A DNA stretch of 64,000 nt, from assembly GCA_002878315.1 (NCBI GenBank), contig PNIW01000032.1, positions 24,800 to 88,799 of the forward strand. The letters run 5' to 3'. The DNA is from Mesoaciditoga sp. Its GTDB lineage: Bacteria > Thermotogota > Thermotogae > Mesoaciditogales > Mesoaciditogaceae. Below the pieces are notes generated by a model, which saw only the letters and a program-made list of their open reading frames with translations, was not told the origin of the DNA and ran no database searches. The position numbers and the translations under genes were made by a program. Of this stretch, positions 43,901 through 52,901 are shown one piece after another. Each line of letters opens with the position of its first letter. The stretch's first letter is position 1.

Positions 43901-45965
43901 AGATGCGACAAAAGAGATTCAGGATGTAACCTATGCCGAACTTTCTAAAGATCTTTTCAATCCGGTCTTTATGATGGTAAGATCGGGCGCGAGAGGAAGT
44001 ATTGACCAGATAAAGCAAATAGCCGGTATGAGAGGATTGATGGCCGATCCATCAGGAAAGACCATAGAGGTGCCAATACTTTCTAACTTCAGGGAAGGCC
44101 TAAATGTCATGGAATACTTCATATCTACCCACGGTGCGAGAAAGGGATCGGCAGACACGGCCCTCAGAACCTCTAACTCTGGATATCTTACAAGAAGGCT
44201 TGTCGATGTTGCCCAGTCTGTAACCGTCAAAGAGACCGATTGCGGTACCACGAATGGAATAGAATTGAAAACTTTACGCGATGACGATGTTGTAATAGAA
44301 AAACTCGAAGATTCTCTCTTTGGGCGTGTGCTTGCCGACGATATCGTCAATCCGAAGACAAAAGAGGTCATTTATGAACGCGACACGATGATGGAAGAAG
44401 AAGATGCTCACAAAGCGGTCGGTACAATAGAAGAGGTAGAGGTTTACAGGCAGGAAGAGGTCAGTGTCGATTCAATAAACGACATAAAAGATTACGCTGA
44501 AATTGCCGAAGATCTTTACGATGATGAAAAGGGTACGTTTTCCGGCGTTCCTTCGAAGTTGATATTCAAAAGAGGCGAACCTATCAAAAATACGGTAAAC
44601 GCTTTAAAGAAACTTGGAGTTTCAAAAGTACTTGTCGATATATATCCGTGCGTTGGAGGAGTAACGGTCTCGCCGGTTGTCGCGGCCGATGGAAAGCACG
44701 AGATAGCGACTTACGAGGAGCGTATAACTCCGGAAATTGCCAAAAAGTTTGTCAAAGAGCATATAAACAGCGTAAGTTTGAGGCCTTACATAAAGATAAG
44801 ATCTCCTATGACCTGCGAACTTTCAAACGGAGTTTGCGAGAAGTGCTACGGAATGGATCTTTCAAATCACAGAATAGTACACATCGGAGAAGCGATAGGA
44901 ATAATAGCGGCCCAGTCCATAGGAGAGCCCGGTACGCAGTTGACAATGAGAACATTCCACACCGGCGGTATAGCAACAACGGGTGATATAACGCAGGGAC
45001 TTCCAAGAGCCGAGGAACTCTTCGAGGCGAGAAAGAAACTAAAGGATGTTTCCGGTATCTTCAGCTATGTTTCGGGATATGTCAAACAGATAAAACAGGA
45101 AGAGAACAAGACTTTAAAGATATACATAGAAGATGATGATGGAAACCTTCACGATTACACTGTCCCCAAAAAGACGCAGATACGTGTAAGAGAAGGCCAG
45201 CGCGTTCTCGCCGGGACCCCTCTTACGACAGGAACAATAAGGCCAAGGGATCTCCTTGAGAAGATAAATACGGAAAGTTCCTTCCAGTATCTGTTGCGTG
45301 AGGTCAAAAGAGTTTACGCCGAGCAGGGTGTCGATATACACGATAAGCATTTCGAGGTCATAATAAAGCAGATGTTCAATAAGGTAGAGGTAACAGATGC
45401 GGGCGATACGAATATACTTCCCGGCACATTGCTGTCTCTCGAAGAGGCCAAGAGGGTAAATGAAGAGATAAGAAAAGAAAATTCAAAGGTCGAAGAAAAC
45501 AGAACCAAGATCGTTGGGAAAGAACTTGTTTATTCTGTCAGCAGTTTGGATGAAAAGAACGAAGAAATAGCAAAGGCAGGAGATATTCTGACAGAAGAGA
45601 TGGTCGCCAAGATGGTCGATAAGGGAATAAAATCTGTCACAGTCAAGATCGGGGACAAAAAAGAGAGATACATAATAAATCCCAAAAACGAAATCCAGTA
45701 CAAACAGAAACTGTTAAGGATAACCACAGCCTCCCTTGAAAGTGAAGGGTTTTTAAGCGCGGCTTCATTCCAGCAAACTCCTCAAATTCTTGCCGAAGCG
45801 GCCGTCGAAGGTAGAGAAGACATGCTAAAGGGATTAAAAGAAAACGTGATAATAGGTCAGTTAATTCCTTCCGGAACAGGTCTTTCAGTTTACAACAACA
45901 TTCAGATAGAAGAGCATGCTATCGTAAAATCTAAAGAAGAGATAAAAAAGGAACAGCAGGCGTAA
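40965..45965 (+). CDS. rpoC: DNA-directed RNA polymerase subunit beta'
   Basis: Largest polymerase subunit, 1666 aa. The N-terminal zinc finger is CACGRYKG...CERCGV at about 65-95. It is followed by a large beta-rich insertion up to about residue 515, similar in place to that of Thermotoga and Thermus. The magnesium-binding NADFDGD lies near 765, the trigger-loop and bridge-helix regions near 1050-1110, and the second zinc site CELSNGVCEKC near 1285. The start follows AAGGAGGGG. It is the last gene of the super-operon, with a strong terminator 4 nt after the stop. Confidence 0.98.
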   Translation: MAEESPKIFLSPSNKIGRVKIGLASSETILQWSKGEVKKPETINYRTFKPEPDGLFSEQIFGPVKDYECACGRYKGKKYEGTTCERCGVTVESKTARRRRMGHISLAVPVVHIWYLKNIPNYISILLDISPKDIEQIVYFGSRRTVETVYMVTDPKNANFDVGDKLYATEYNIYKDKLDFVVENSVRIKSPRGPIRSEIDGIVSIKKEKTNTDRFLTWVTVSRSTRAENSKSESYTIYRGMELNVKNGEIVKKGDLIANELKVEPFKAPFDGTCEIDEVTSTIRVIPLPTSKFQPVTYTLPYGVKPTVQNGQKVKKGKVLTNSAHFDAIKAGMDGVVVYGKNLSVTQKEDEKLVANSTDKIEVVEKDQVQRIERSYPLFEGITPYVEDGQEIKAGDYIADRFIYEDEDLTVSELDVFEKYYPGQFEKEFEIENDRTVVMITDIADDVAAEIGKKVGDVILDNEYDAYKDIYGDKILADVGASAIKKLLQKIDLGETESKLEAELKSIPDSASNKKMKILKRLHIIRSLIESDQRPEWMILDVVPVIPPDLRPMIQIDGGRFATTDLNDLYRRVINRNNRLKKLIELNAPDIIIRNEKRMLQEAVDSLIANGKRGKSVMDKSNRPLKSLTDLLKGKRGRFRRNLLGKRVDYSGRAVIVVGPTLRIDQCGIPKKMAMELFKPFVLQKLVKSDPDKSARKWGRLMIEREVPEAWEVLEDVIKGHPVLLNRAPTLHRVSIQAFEPKLIEGDAIQLHPLVCPPFNADFDGDQMAVHIPLSAAAQAEAKFLMLSKYNTISPANGQPLSMPGKDIILGMYYLTMKDDKLPKYKTVFSSAQEAILAYEMGYITLHTPIDVMIKFSSGEKLVKDTTVGRVIFNEGLLEELRDYTKTYDKKEIKNIVSKSFKRFDIDVTADVLDRIKDFGFKYSTISGVTISVRDVLISNKKSEIIRQSQEKIQIVEDAFENGLINQQQRYEQIVRIWEDATKEIQDVTYAELSKDLFNPVFMMVRSGARGSIDQIKQIAGMRGLMADPSGKTIEVPILSNFREGLNVMEYFISTHGARKGSADTALRTSNSGYLTRRLVDVAQSVTVKETDCGTTNGIELKTLRDDDVVIEKLEDSLFGRVLADDIVNPKTKEVIYERDTMMEEEDAHKAVGTIEEVEVYRQEEVSVDSINDIKDYAEIAEDLYDDEKGTFSGVPSKLIFKRGEPIKNTVNALKKLGVSKVLVDIYPCVGGVTVSPVVAADGKHEIATYEERITPEIAKKFVKEHINSVSLRPYIKIRSPMTCELSNGVCEKCYGMDLSNHRIVHIGEAIGIIAAQSIGEPGTQLTMRTFHTGGIATTGDITQGLPRAEELFEARKKLKDVSGIFSYVSGYVKQIKQEENKTLKIYIEDDDGNLHDYTVPKKTQIRVREGQRVLAGTPLTTGTIRPRDLLEKINTESSFQYLLREVKRVYAEQGVDIHDKHFEVIIKQMFNKVEVTDAGDTNILPGTLLSLEEAKRVNEEIRKENSKVEENRTKIVGKELVYSVSSLDEKNEEIAKAGDILTEEMVAKMVDKGIKSVTVKIGDKKERYIINPKNEIQYKQKLLRITTASLESEGFLSAASFQQTPQILAEAAVEGREDMLKGLKENVIIGQLIPSGTGLSVYNNIQIEEHAIVKSKEEIKKEQQA

Positions 45966-45994
45966 AAAAGAGGCAGGAAACTGCCTCTTTTTTT
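45964..45994. terminator. Bidirectional terminator after rpoC
   Basis: AAAAAGAGGCAG-GAAA-CTGCCTCTTTTTTT is a near-perfect hairpin with a GAAA tetraloop and T tracts on both strands. It ends the rpoBC transcript and also the convergent DUF4234-like gene, whose stop lies at its right edge. Confidence 0.92.
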
Positions 45995-46703
45995 ATGTGA
46001 GTTTTGTCCTTGTTATTTCGTCATTTTTTACGTATTCATTTATTTCCATGGATAATTTGACAATCAAATAAAGCCAGTATATCCCGGCAGTTATTATTGT
46101 GAATACCACGACAAGGAAGATGTTTCTTTGCGTTATCTGCAGCATATCCTGCACATTTGGAAGGCCTTTCATATTTCTGAGATATGAATAAAGCCTGGAC
46201 TTCGTTTTGTAAATCGACGACGAAGTGGAAAATATATGATAAAGGTATATCAAAAGGAAGACAAAAGCCAGAATCTCGAAGAACATCGCTATCCCCATTT
46301 CGAATATGAATAAAATGCCTAATATATAGGAGATCATATATCCCCAGAAAGGCCATCCCTTTATCATCGCGTTTTTCAATTCTAACGAGGCTGCTTCTAT
46401 CTCTGATTTTACGGATAAATCTTCGGTTCTTATTGTCGAGATCATGGATTGCGTGTTTAGAATATTTCTGTTTAACACGTCCATCCACTCTTTGAGAACT
46501 ATGAATTGAAAGATCATGTTTATGAAACTTATTATCAGGATGGTTACATAATATCCTGACCCCGCGTATAAGCTAACGTAGGCACCTTGATTGTTATAGG
46601 CAAATGACATTACCTCTCCAATTACCGTCAGGCCAACAACAAATGAGATTAAAGTAAAGATTATCACCATAACTGCAAGTGTTACATTTACTCTTCCATC
46701 CAT
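45993..46703 (-). CDS. Multi-helix membrane protein with DUF4234-like end
   Basis: A 236-aa membrane protein with about six hydrophobic segments. The C-terminal RNIFLVVVFTIITAGIYWLYLIVKLSMEINEY resembles DUF4234 (helix with YWLY and a basic/acidic end). A soluble stretch of about 45 residues with a coiled-coil look (SVKSEIEAASLELKNAM) separates the first two helices from the rest. The function is unknown. The start is the ATG at 46703 behind GGGGGAAAG; the track's longer start lacks a ribosome-binding site. It is a single gene facing the rpoC terminator. Confidence 0.65.
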   Translation of the reverse strand: MDGRVNVTLAVMVIIFTLISFVVGLTVIGEVMSFAYNNQGAYVSLYAGSGYYVTILIISFINMIFQFIVLKEWMDVLNRNILNTQSMISTIRTEDLSVKSEIEAASLELKNAMIKGWPFWGYMISYILGILFIFEMGIAMFFEILAFVFLLIYLYHIFSTSSSIYKTKSRLYSYLRNMKGLPNVQDMLQITQRNIFLVVVFTIITAGIYWLYLIVKLSMEINEYVKNDEITRTKLT

Positions 46704-46718
46704 TCTTCTTTCCCCCTT

Positions 46719-46747
46719 TTTGGAAGGCTCAAATTCTATTATATAAT
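46719..46747. promoter_or_regulatory. Divergent promoter between DUF4234-like gene and thrE operon
   Basis: The self-complementary core ATTATATAAT offers TATAAT on both strands (plus 46742-46747, minus 46738-46743). On the plus strand TTGGAA at 46720-46725 is a moderate -35 with a 16-nt spacer. On the minus strand no good -35 is seen. This would be the only promoter visible before the 16-gene plus-strand operon. Confidence 0.45.
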
Positions 46748-46792
46748 AGATTAACATTTAAATTTAAATTGCCAAAATGGCAGGAGCGAGAC

Positions 46793-47557
46793 ATGGAAAT
46801 AGAAATGGAAAGAGCCCTTGACTTCATGACAGAGGTTGCGGCATCTCTTATGAGTTATGGCTCTCCGACAACGAGGACCGAGATATGGGTTACAAGAATA
46901 GGACAAAAACTTGGATTTCAAGTTGATATTGCCATAATTTACACGGTAATATACATCACAGTAAGGGATAAAGATGGCAATTTTAAAAGCATAACAAAAA
47001 GATTATTTAGTTTACCTTCAGACTTTGAAAAGTTCATGAGGGTGGACACTCTTGTCAAGAAATTCGTCGATGGCAATATTCAACTTGCCGAGGCTCATAT
47101 CGAGTTAAAAAAGATAATAAACGATCAGAGCACATATTCCATCTTTTTAAGACTCATCGCCGCGGCTCTAACGTGTGGCGGATTCGAATACGTGCTCGTT
47201 GGAGGAACTATGAGCGCGATCGCTTCAATGGTTCTTGGTGCCGTAGTTTACGCCGCCACGAACTACGTAAAATTGCTCAACAACAGATTCTTTCAGCAGT
47301 TCACCTCCGGTATTATGATATCTATAGGAGCGTGGCTTCTTGTCCATCTTTTCAAGGGTTCTACATTGAGCGGGGTAGTTTCTGGATCGATAATGCTTTT
47401 CGTGCCGGGATTACTCATAACAAACGGTTTTTCCGAGATTTCTCAGGCGAGCGTCATCTCTGGCACCATAAAGGAAAGTGAAGCGATGGCACTTTTGATA
47501 GCGCTTGTCTTTGGAATATTTGCCGGAACTGTCTTCGTAGGAGGCATGAACTTTTGA
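46793..47557 (+). CDS. Threonine/serine exporter family, large half (DUF1212)
   Basis: A 254-aa protein of the ThrE N-terminal family. Residues 1-115 are a soluble domain with the characteristic FMTEVAASLMSYGSPTTRTE. Five or so membrane helices follow, from YSIFLRLIAAALTCGGF. In Corynebacterium ThrE the two halves are one chain; here they are split as in many bacteria. The ATG at 46793 with AGGAGCG is the real start; the track began 38 codons too early. It overlaps the small-half gene by 4 nt. Confidence 0.88.
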   Translation: MEIEMERALDFMTEVAASLMSYGSPTTRTEIWVTRIGQKLGFQVDIAIIYTVIYITVRDKDGNFKSITKRLFSLPSDFEKFMRVDTLVKKFVDGNIQLAEAHIELKKIINDQSTYSIFLRLIAAALTCGGFEYVLVGGTMSAIASMVLGAVVYAATNYVKLLNNRFFQQFTSGIMISIGAWLLVHLFKGSTLSGVVSGSIMLFVPGLLITNGFSEISQASVISGTIKESEAMALLIALVFGIFAGTVFVGGMNF

Positions 47558-47985
47558 ACATAATTATTAATTCCATAATCGCAGGTGTGGCGAGCGGAAG
47601 TTTTACGATCCTTTACAACGCGAGATTTTCAGACGCCTTAATCGCCGGCGCCATAGGCGCACTCGGATGGTTTGTAAACTCGACGCTCAACGGATACGGA
47701 ATGCTTACCGCTACACTCATAAGCGCCTTTACCATTGGAATTGTCGGAAGAGTTATATCGAGAGTAAGGCATATGCCCTCCCAGCCATTGATAGTAGGTG
47801 GAATAGTTGTCCTTGTTCCCGGCTTTATGGCCTTTAAAGCGATGAATGCATTTGTCGTTGGGAAAAATACCGAAGGAACGACGTTGATGCTTAATACCTT
47901 TTTGACTGCCGCCGCGATAGGAACTGGTCTTATAGTCGCCGTCGCGATCACGGCAATTATATTTAAAATAAGAATAAGGAGGTAA
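47554..47985 (+). CDS. Threonine/serine exporter family, small half (DUF3815)
   Basis: A 143-aa membrane protein with four helices, the ThrE_2 partner. Marks are GAIGALGWFVNSTLNGYG (about 36-53) and PLIVGGIVVLVPGFMAFKAM (about 84-103), with the proline-glycine hinge usual in this family. The TTG start overlaps the stop of the large half (TTGA). Together they would export a small amino acid such as threonine or serine; a peptide-derived substrate is an alternative given the TldD/TldE genes behind. Confidence 0.88.
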   Translation: MNIIINSIIAGVASGSFTILYNARFSDALIAGAIGALGWFVNSTLNGYGMLTATLISAFTIGIVGRVISRVRHMPSQPLIVGGIVVLVPGFMAFKAMNAFVVGKNTEGTTLMLNTFLTAAAIGTGLIVAVAITAIIFKIRIRR

Positions 47986-47988
47986 TTC

Positions 47989-48591
47989 ATGGAAAAACTT
48001 ATTTTTTTAAGTTTAGATGGATTGAAAATAGAGGCTGAAAAATTTGGAAATTCGGATCACGCAGTCATACTTGCCCACGGAAAAGCTTTTAACATGCAAA
48101 GTTGGGAAGACTTTGCGATATACCTTCAAAAGTCCGGATTCACGGCTATACCATTTAACTTTCGCGGATACGGAAATTCAGAATCAAAAGATACGAAATA
48201 CGAACTGGACATCGCAGGGATAATAAAAACTCTTTTGAAAGATTACAAACATGTCTCTCTTATCGGTGCAAGCATGGGAGGAGCCGCCGCCCTTAGGTCT
48301 CTCGAAATAAGTGAGCCGATCGATGGACTCGTGCTTTTGTCTCCGGCAGGTTTGCCGGATGATTTTGCAAAATTAAAGGGCAAGGTTAAAAAGTCCTTAG
48401 TCGCTTTTTCGAAAGGTGATTTCGTTTTTGAAGTTGCGGAAAAGGTTGCTGAATCTCTTCCTTTCGATACGGAAAAGGTTGTTTTTGACGGAAATCTGCA
48501 CGCTCAAAATCTCTTCAGAGATCCAAAGATAAAGGCCGAACTCGAATCGAAGATAGTTAAATTTTTGAAATCGGCGGCGGAAAAGAAATGA
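47989..48591 (+). CDS. Alpha/beta hydrolase
   Basis: A 200-aa alpha/beta hydrolase. HGKAFNMQSWEDF follows the second strand as oxyanion-loop sequence, and FRGYGNSE near 58 is the common FRGxGxS turn. The nucleophile elbow is GASMGG with Ser95. A candidate catalytic His is in GNLHAQNLF near 168. No lid or extra domain and no signal peptide are present, so it is a small cytoplasmic esterase or lipase-like enzyme. The substrate is unknown. It overlaps tldD by 4 nt (ATGA). Confidence 0.85.
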   Translation: MEKLIFLSLDGLKIEAEKFGNSDHAVILAHGKAFNMQSWEDFAIYLQKSGFTAIPFNFRGYGNSESKDTKYELDIAGIIKTLLKDYKHVSLIGASMGGAAALRSLEISEPIDGLVLLSPAGLPDDFAKLKGKVKKSLVAFSKGDFVFEVAEKVAESLPFDTEKVVFDGNLHAQNLFRDPKIKAELESKIVKFLKSAAEKK

Positions 48592-49991
48592 AGGTAAAAC
48601 TCTCAGAATTTCTCGAAGAAAAAATCCCCATTCTCGAAGAAATAATAGAAAAATTATCTCAAAAATACAGATACGTTTCGATACTCGGAAGTGATGTGCG
48701 TGGGAAAAGATATCTTGTCACCGAAGACATAAAGATAAGCGACAGCAACTGGAATGAGAGGGGCTTTGTCGTAAGAATTTACGATGGTCTGTATTTAGAA
48801 TATTCTTTTGATGAAATCGATGATTCAATCGTAGATTCTTTGAATGAAAAAGTTATAAAGGAATTTGAAAGGTTCGAAGGCCCCGTACTCGAATGCCCCT
48901 TAATCGAAGAAGAAAAGGAAGAAGGTGTATTTGAAGGAGAAGTTGAAATTTTGCCGGAGACTGTCGATGCCGGGAAAAAGATAAAGATGCTCTCTTCCAT
49001 GAGGGATCATGCCTACTCGATCTCAGAATCTCTTGCTAATTTCTGGGCCATATACGAAGAGGTCAATGTCAGCAAAGTCTTTTTATCAGGCAAAAAGCAT
49101 TTAAATCAAAGTTATGTATGGACTCAAGGCTACCTTCAGGCCATAGTTAGAAAAGATGAAAAGACCAAGTACTCATATGAAGGATACTCTGGAATGAAAG
49201 GGGCCGAGATTCTTGAAGAGATGGTGAGCGGCGTCGATAAAGTTGTCAAAGAAGCCGAATCCCTAATCGATTCGACGAGAATAGAGCCGGGAGAATACGA
49301 TGTGATATGCTCTCCAGATGTAGCCGGTGTTATAGCCCACGAAGCCTTTGGACACGGAGTTGAAATGGACATGTTCGTCAAAGGCCGCGCCAAGGCTGTT
49401 GAATATTTAGGACGTGAAGTCGCATCAAAACTCGTTACCATGCACGATGGGGCCCGGGCCGCAAAACAAGTGGCCTCTTATTTCTTTGACGATGAAGGAG
49501 TTATTGGAAAGGATACGATTATAATAGACAAAGGCATATTAAAGGGAGGAATCTCCGATCTCATCTCATCTCTGAGACTTGGAACTAAACCGACGGGAAA
49601 TGGCAGAAGAGAATCATTCGAAAGAAAAGCATATTCAAGAATGACAAATACATTCTTTGAGCCCGGAAATGACAAACTTGATGATATGATCTCCTCTATA
49701 AAGCACGGTTATTTTCTCGAAAAAGTCTCAAGCGGGATGGAAGATCCAAAAAACTGGGGAATACAGTGCTGGATACTTTATGGCCGGGAAATAAAAGACG
49801 GTCGCCTAACTGACAGGATAGTCTCTCCAATCCTCATGACGGGCTACGTTCCAGATCTTTTGAAATCTATTTCTATGGTATCTGAAGATCTTGAACTCTC
49901 CGGAGTGGGAGCCTGCGGAAAGGGCCACAAGGAATTCGTCAAAGTCTCCTCCGGAGGGCCTTATATAAAAGCGAGAGCGAGGTTGGGATGA
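48588..49991 (+). CDS. tldD: Metalloprotease TldD
   Basis: Catalytic subunit of the TldD/TldE protease, 467 aa. The zinc motif HEAFGHGVEMD is at about 251-261. The glycine-rich LGTKPTGNGRRESFERKAYSRMTNTF and the C-terminal SGVGACGKGHKEFVKVSSGGPYIK complete the active-site frame. The heterodimer degrades unfolded peptides and matures some ribosomal peptides such as microcin B17. It overlaps both neighbours by 4 nt. Confidence 0.95.
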   Translation: MKVKLSEFLEEKIPILEEIIEKLSQKYRYVSILGSDVRGKRYLVTEDIKISDSNWNERGFVVRIYDGLYLEYSFDEIDDSIVDSLNEKVIKEFERFEGPVLECPLIEEEKEEGVFEGEVEILPETVDAGKKIKMLSSMRDHAYSISESLANFWAIYEEVNVSKVFLSGKKHLNQSYVWTQGYLQAIVRKDEKTKYSYEGYSGMKGAEILEEMVSGVDKVVKEAESLIDSTRIEPGEYDVICSPDVAGVIAHEAFGHGVEMDMFVKGRAKAVEYLGREVASKLVTMHDGARAAKQVASYFFDDEGVIGKDTIIIDKGILKGGISDLISSLRLGTKPTGNGRRESFERKAYSRMTNTFFEPGNDKLDDMISSIKHGYFLEKVSSGMEDPKNWGIQCWILYGREIKDGRLTDRIVSPILMTGYVPDLLKSISMVSEDLELSGVGACGKGHKEFVKVSSGGPYIKARARLG

Positions 49992-51235
49992 TGGTAGAAT
50001 TGATAGCGGAATTGCTTAACCGGGATGGAATAGATGATTGGAAGATACTTGAAAGAAAGGTTGAAGGTGAGGAATTCTTCTTCGTCAAAGACTCGCTCGA
50101 TATGAACCGCGCAAAGCGTACCCGCAAATTCTTTGTGACCATCTACCATGACTTCGAAAGAGAAGGAAAACTTTACAGGGGATCGTCGGATTTTACGATA
50201 TATCCCGGCATGAAAAGGGAGGAAATAAAATCCTTGATAGAAGACAACATCTTTTCCTCCAAATTCGTCGAAAATCTTTACTATCCCGTCGTGAACGAAA
50301 AGCACACGATTTCAAGAACCGTGCCTTTAGATCCTGAATCTTTAGATCGAATAATACACGATTTCCCATTTAAATCGAAAGATGTTTGGGTAAATTCGTC
50401 CGAATTTTTCCTTAACCGTGTCGAAGAAAGGATCGTCAATTCAAAGGGAGTAGACGTTTCAAATGCGTTCTACAGGCTGTACGTTGAGATGATAACAACC
50501 GCGAAATCAAAAGAAGAGGTTGAACTTTACTGGAGTTTTGAAAGATCGTACCCTGTGGTAAGGATGGAGATTGAGGAGGCCATCATGGCAACGCGCGAGA
50601 GGGCGAAGGCTATTTTCACTCCTGAGGTAAAGGACATACCTGTCATCTTGAGCGGCGAATCAGTCGGAGAATTTTTCAAATATCCCCTTTACAAAACCTC
50701 CGGGCTTTACATTTACGAACATCTCTCGAATGTCAAAAAGGGAGAAAGGATTTTGAATGGAGATTTTACAATGTGGATAGATCCGCACGTTGAAGGATCC
50801 GCCTATTCTCTAAATTACGATGAGGACGGGTTTTTGTGTAAAAAGGTAAAGGTCATAGAAGATTCAAAAGTTATGAACATATGGGCCGATGTGAGGTACG
50901 CTTACTATCTTGGAATAGAGCCTACGGGCCATCTTACGAATTTTGTTGTTGAGAGTGGAAAAGAATCTGAAAGTTCATTTGAAGATGGAAAATATCTTAA
51001 AGTCCTTTCCTTTTCAGATTTTCAGATGGATCCAGTAACGGGAGATTTTGGAGGAGAAATAAGGCTCGGCTGGTACAGCGATGGAAGAAAAAAAGTTGCC
51101 GTAACTGGAGGATCGATTTCGGGAAATATCACAAAATGCGATTTCGCCCTTTCTGCCGAATCGCAATTGACAGGCAACTTCAAAGGCCCAAAAAGTGTAA
51201 GAATAACGGGCGCGCAGATAGGAGGAAAAATGTGA
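49988..51235 (+). CDS. tldE: TldD partner subunit TldE/PmbA
   Basis: Non-catalytic partner of TldD, 415 aa. It lacks the HExxxH motif at the equivalent place (ILSGESVGEFFKYPLYK), as is normal for TldE. The C-terminal VTGGSISGNITK and GPKSVRITGAQIGGKM are family-typical. The ATG overlaps tldD (ATGA) and the stop overlaps the REC-GGDEF gene (GTGA). No obvious peptide precursor gene is near. Confidence 0.93.
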   Translation: MMVELIAELLNRDGIDDWKILERKVEGEEFFFVKDSLDMNRAKRTRKFFVTIYHDFEREGKLYRGSSDFTIYPGMKREEIKSLIEDNIFSSKFVENLYYPVVNEKHTISRTVPLDPESLDRIIHDFPFKSKDVWVNSSEFFLNRVEERIVNSKGVDVSNAFYRLYVEMITTAKSKEEVELYWSFERSYPVVRMEIEEAIMATRERAKAIFTPEVKDIPVILSGESVGEFFKYPLYKTSGLYIYEHLSNVKKGERILNGDFTMWIDPHVEGSAYSLNYDEDGFLCKKVKVIEDSKVMNIWADVRYAYYLGIEPTGHLTNFVVESGKESESSFEDGKYLKVLSFSDFQMDPVTGDFGGEIRLGWYSDGRKKVAVTGGSISGNITKCDFALSAESQLTGNFKGPKSVRITGAQIGGKM

Positions 51236-52545
51236 AAATCCTTGTCATAGATGACAGTGAATTTTGGAGAAAGGTCATTGGTGATATCTTTAAGGAGCAC
51301 GAAGTTGAATTTGCCTTCGATGGTTTGGATGGATACTTCAAGATTCAGGAATTTTGCCCCGATCTTGTCATCTCGGATCTTGTCATGCCCGGTCTTAATG
51401 GATACCTGCTTTGCAGAATAGTAAAGAATACAGAACTCAGAGACATACCATTTGTCATCATGACCGCCTCTTCCGATTCGATCGACAAGTTCTGGGGAAG
51501 GTATGCCGGCGCATCCGAATACATTCAAAAGGATTCTGAAGATGGAATAAAAAGGCTCAAAAATTACGTCGCGTCTTTTACACCGCTTCATGAATGCAAA
51601 AGATCGAAGGACAATTTCAAGTCCTCCTTCGAAAGGGCGCTAAATGGTTTGCTTGTCAAATCGACGATTGAAAATGAGATAAGAAAGTTCTTCGTTCACA
51701 TAGAAGATATGAATTACGTCGTGAGAAAAATCTTCGACTTTTTAAAATCGATGTTCGAGATCGATGATGGAATGCTCCTCATCTTCAAGCCGGATTCAAT
51801 GGATGTATACACAACATTTGAAGATTTTGAAGAGAAGATGAAAAAGATATTTGAAGGCCTGAAAACACCTTTCAATCTTGAAAGAAAGATCATCTATCTC
51901 GATAAAAGGATCTATGAAAGCGTTGACGAAATGTTATGGGTGTTTCATCAGGACAGAAAAGAAAATGGCGCGATACTTGTGGCGAGAAAGCGCGAATTTT
52001 CGAGCGGCGAAAAAGAGATCTTTTCCAACGTTATGATCGAGGTTGAAAACCTTATAAATGTCGGGCTGAATTTTGAAATTTACAGACAATATTCATTTAC
52101 CGACAAACTCACAGGCCTAAACAATTTAAGAGCCTTGAATGATTATCTTGATGGATTGTGGAAAAAGCATGAGGAATTTTTCTTCTGCATGATAGACATA
52201 GACAACTTCAAAAAGGTAAATGACACCTACGGCCATGAGATTGGAAACAAAGTACTTTCAGGAATAGGAAGCATAATAAAGAATTTGCCGTCTGATCTCT
52301 TTTCGGCCAGATACGGAGGAGAGGAGATCGCGATAGTTTCGAAAAGAAATGATCTTGCTCAGATAATAGATTCTTTAAGATCGCAGATAGAATCTGCCAG
52401 GTTTGGACCGGCCAGTGTTACGATAAGCGCCGGCATTGTCCCGTCGATCGGAGCTAACAGTTACACGGAAGTGATAGAAAGGGCAGACGCGGCGCTGTAC
52501 CGCGCAAAGCGTGAGGGGAAAAATAGAGTCGTTTTTGCGAAATAA
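51232..52545 (+). CDS. Response regulator with diguanylate cyclase output (REC-GAF-like-GGDEF)
   Basis: A 437-aa signalling protein. The receiver domain (1-120) has the acid pair near 7-8, phospho-Asp D49 in LVISDLVMPG and Lys100 in EYIQKD. A GAF-like middle domain (about 155-275) and a GGDEF domain (about 285-435) follow. The active-site loop is YGGEEIA, with Ile in place of Phe. The position of the inhibitory RxxD site reads LPSD, so product inhibition by cyclic di-GMP is probably missing. The start is GTG at 51232 with AGGAGG inside tldE; the track start is 32 codons too early. No histidine kinase is adjacent. Confidence 0.9.
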   Translation: MKILVIDDSEFWRKVIGDIFKEHEVEFAFDGLDGYFKIQEFCPDLVISDLVMPGLNGYLLCRIVKNTELRDIPFVIMTASSDSIDKFWGRYAGASEYIQKDSEDGIKRLKNYVASFTPLHECKRSKDNFKSSFERALNGLLVKSTIENEIRKFFVHIEDMNYVVRKIFDFLKSMFEIDDGMLLIFKPDSMDVYTTFEDFEEKMKKIFEGLKTPFNLERKIIYLDKRIYESVDEMLWVFHQDRKENGAILVARKREFSSGEKEIFSNVMIEVENLINVGLNFEIYRQYSFTDKLTGLNNLRALNDYLDGLWKKHEEFFFCMIDIDNFKKVNDTYGHEIGNKVLSGIGSIIKNLPSDLFSARYGGEEIAIVSKRNDLAQIIDSLRSQIESARFGPASVTISAGIVPSIGANSYTEVIERADAALYRAKREGKNRVVFAK

Positions 52546-52566
52546 AGTTATAATTTGGTGGGGGTG

Positions 52567-52896
52567 ATGATTTTGAATTCTGCCGAGGAGATGGCCCAGG
52601 CGATAGACGAAATAACCTGTGAAATGACAGAAAATGTTAGGAACGGAAAGATCGAAAAGGTCTTCGAACTTATGAGAGTGCGGGAGAAACAGATCGAATC
52701 TTTGAAAAATTCGGATGGGCGCATATCTCAGGCAACGGCTTCAAAACTCTTGGATGACTTAAAAACGTTCCAAGAAGAATACAAAAAGCGAATGAAAGAT
52801 TTAGACGGTAAGATCTCGGATATTTCAAAAGCCATTGAAATGCTTCAAAGTTATTCGCAAAGCAAAAGTTCAAATATATTTGACGAAAGAAGGTAA
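52567..52896 (+). CDS. Small coiled-coil protein of unknown function
   Basis: About 109 residues, all helical, with a heptad-like coiled coil over most of its length (for example VFELMRVREKQIESLKN and KTFQEEYKKRMKDLDGKISDISKAIEML). Size and shape resemble flagellar or secretion chaperones such as FliT, but no flagellar genes are near and I do not assign it. Starts at 52555, 52567 (ATG) and 52573 (TTG) compete behind GGTGGGGGTG. It is between the REC-GGDEF gene and the aldolase gene (5-nt gap). Confidence 0.6.
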   Translation: MILNSAEEMAQAIDEITCEMTENVRNGKIEKVFELMRVREKQIESLKNSDGRISQATASKLLDDLKTFQEEYKKRMKDLDGKISDISKAIEMLQSYSQSKSSNIFDERR

Positions 52897-52901
52897 GCAA
52901 T

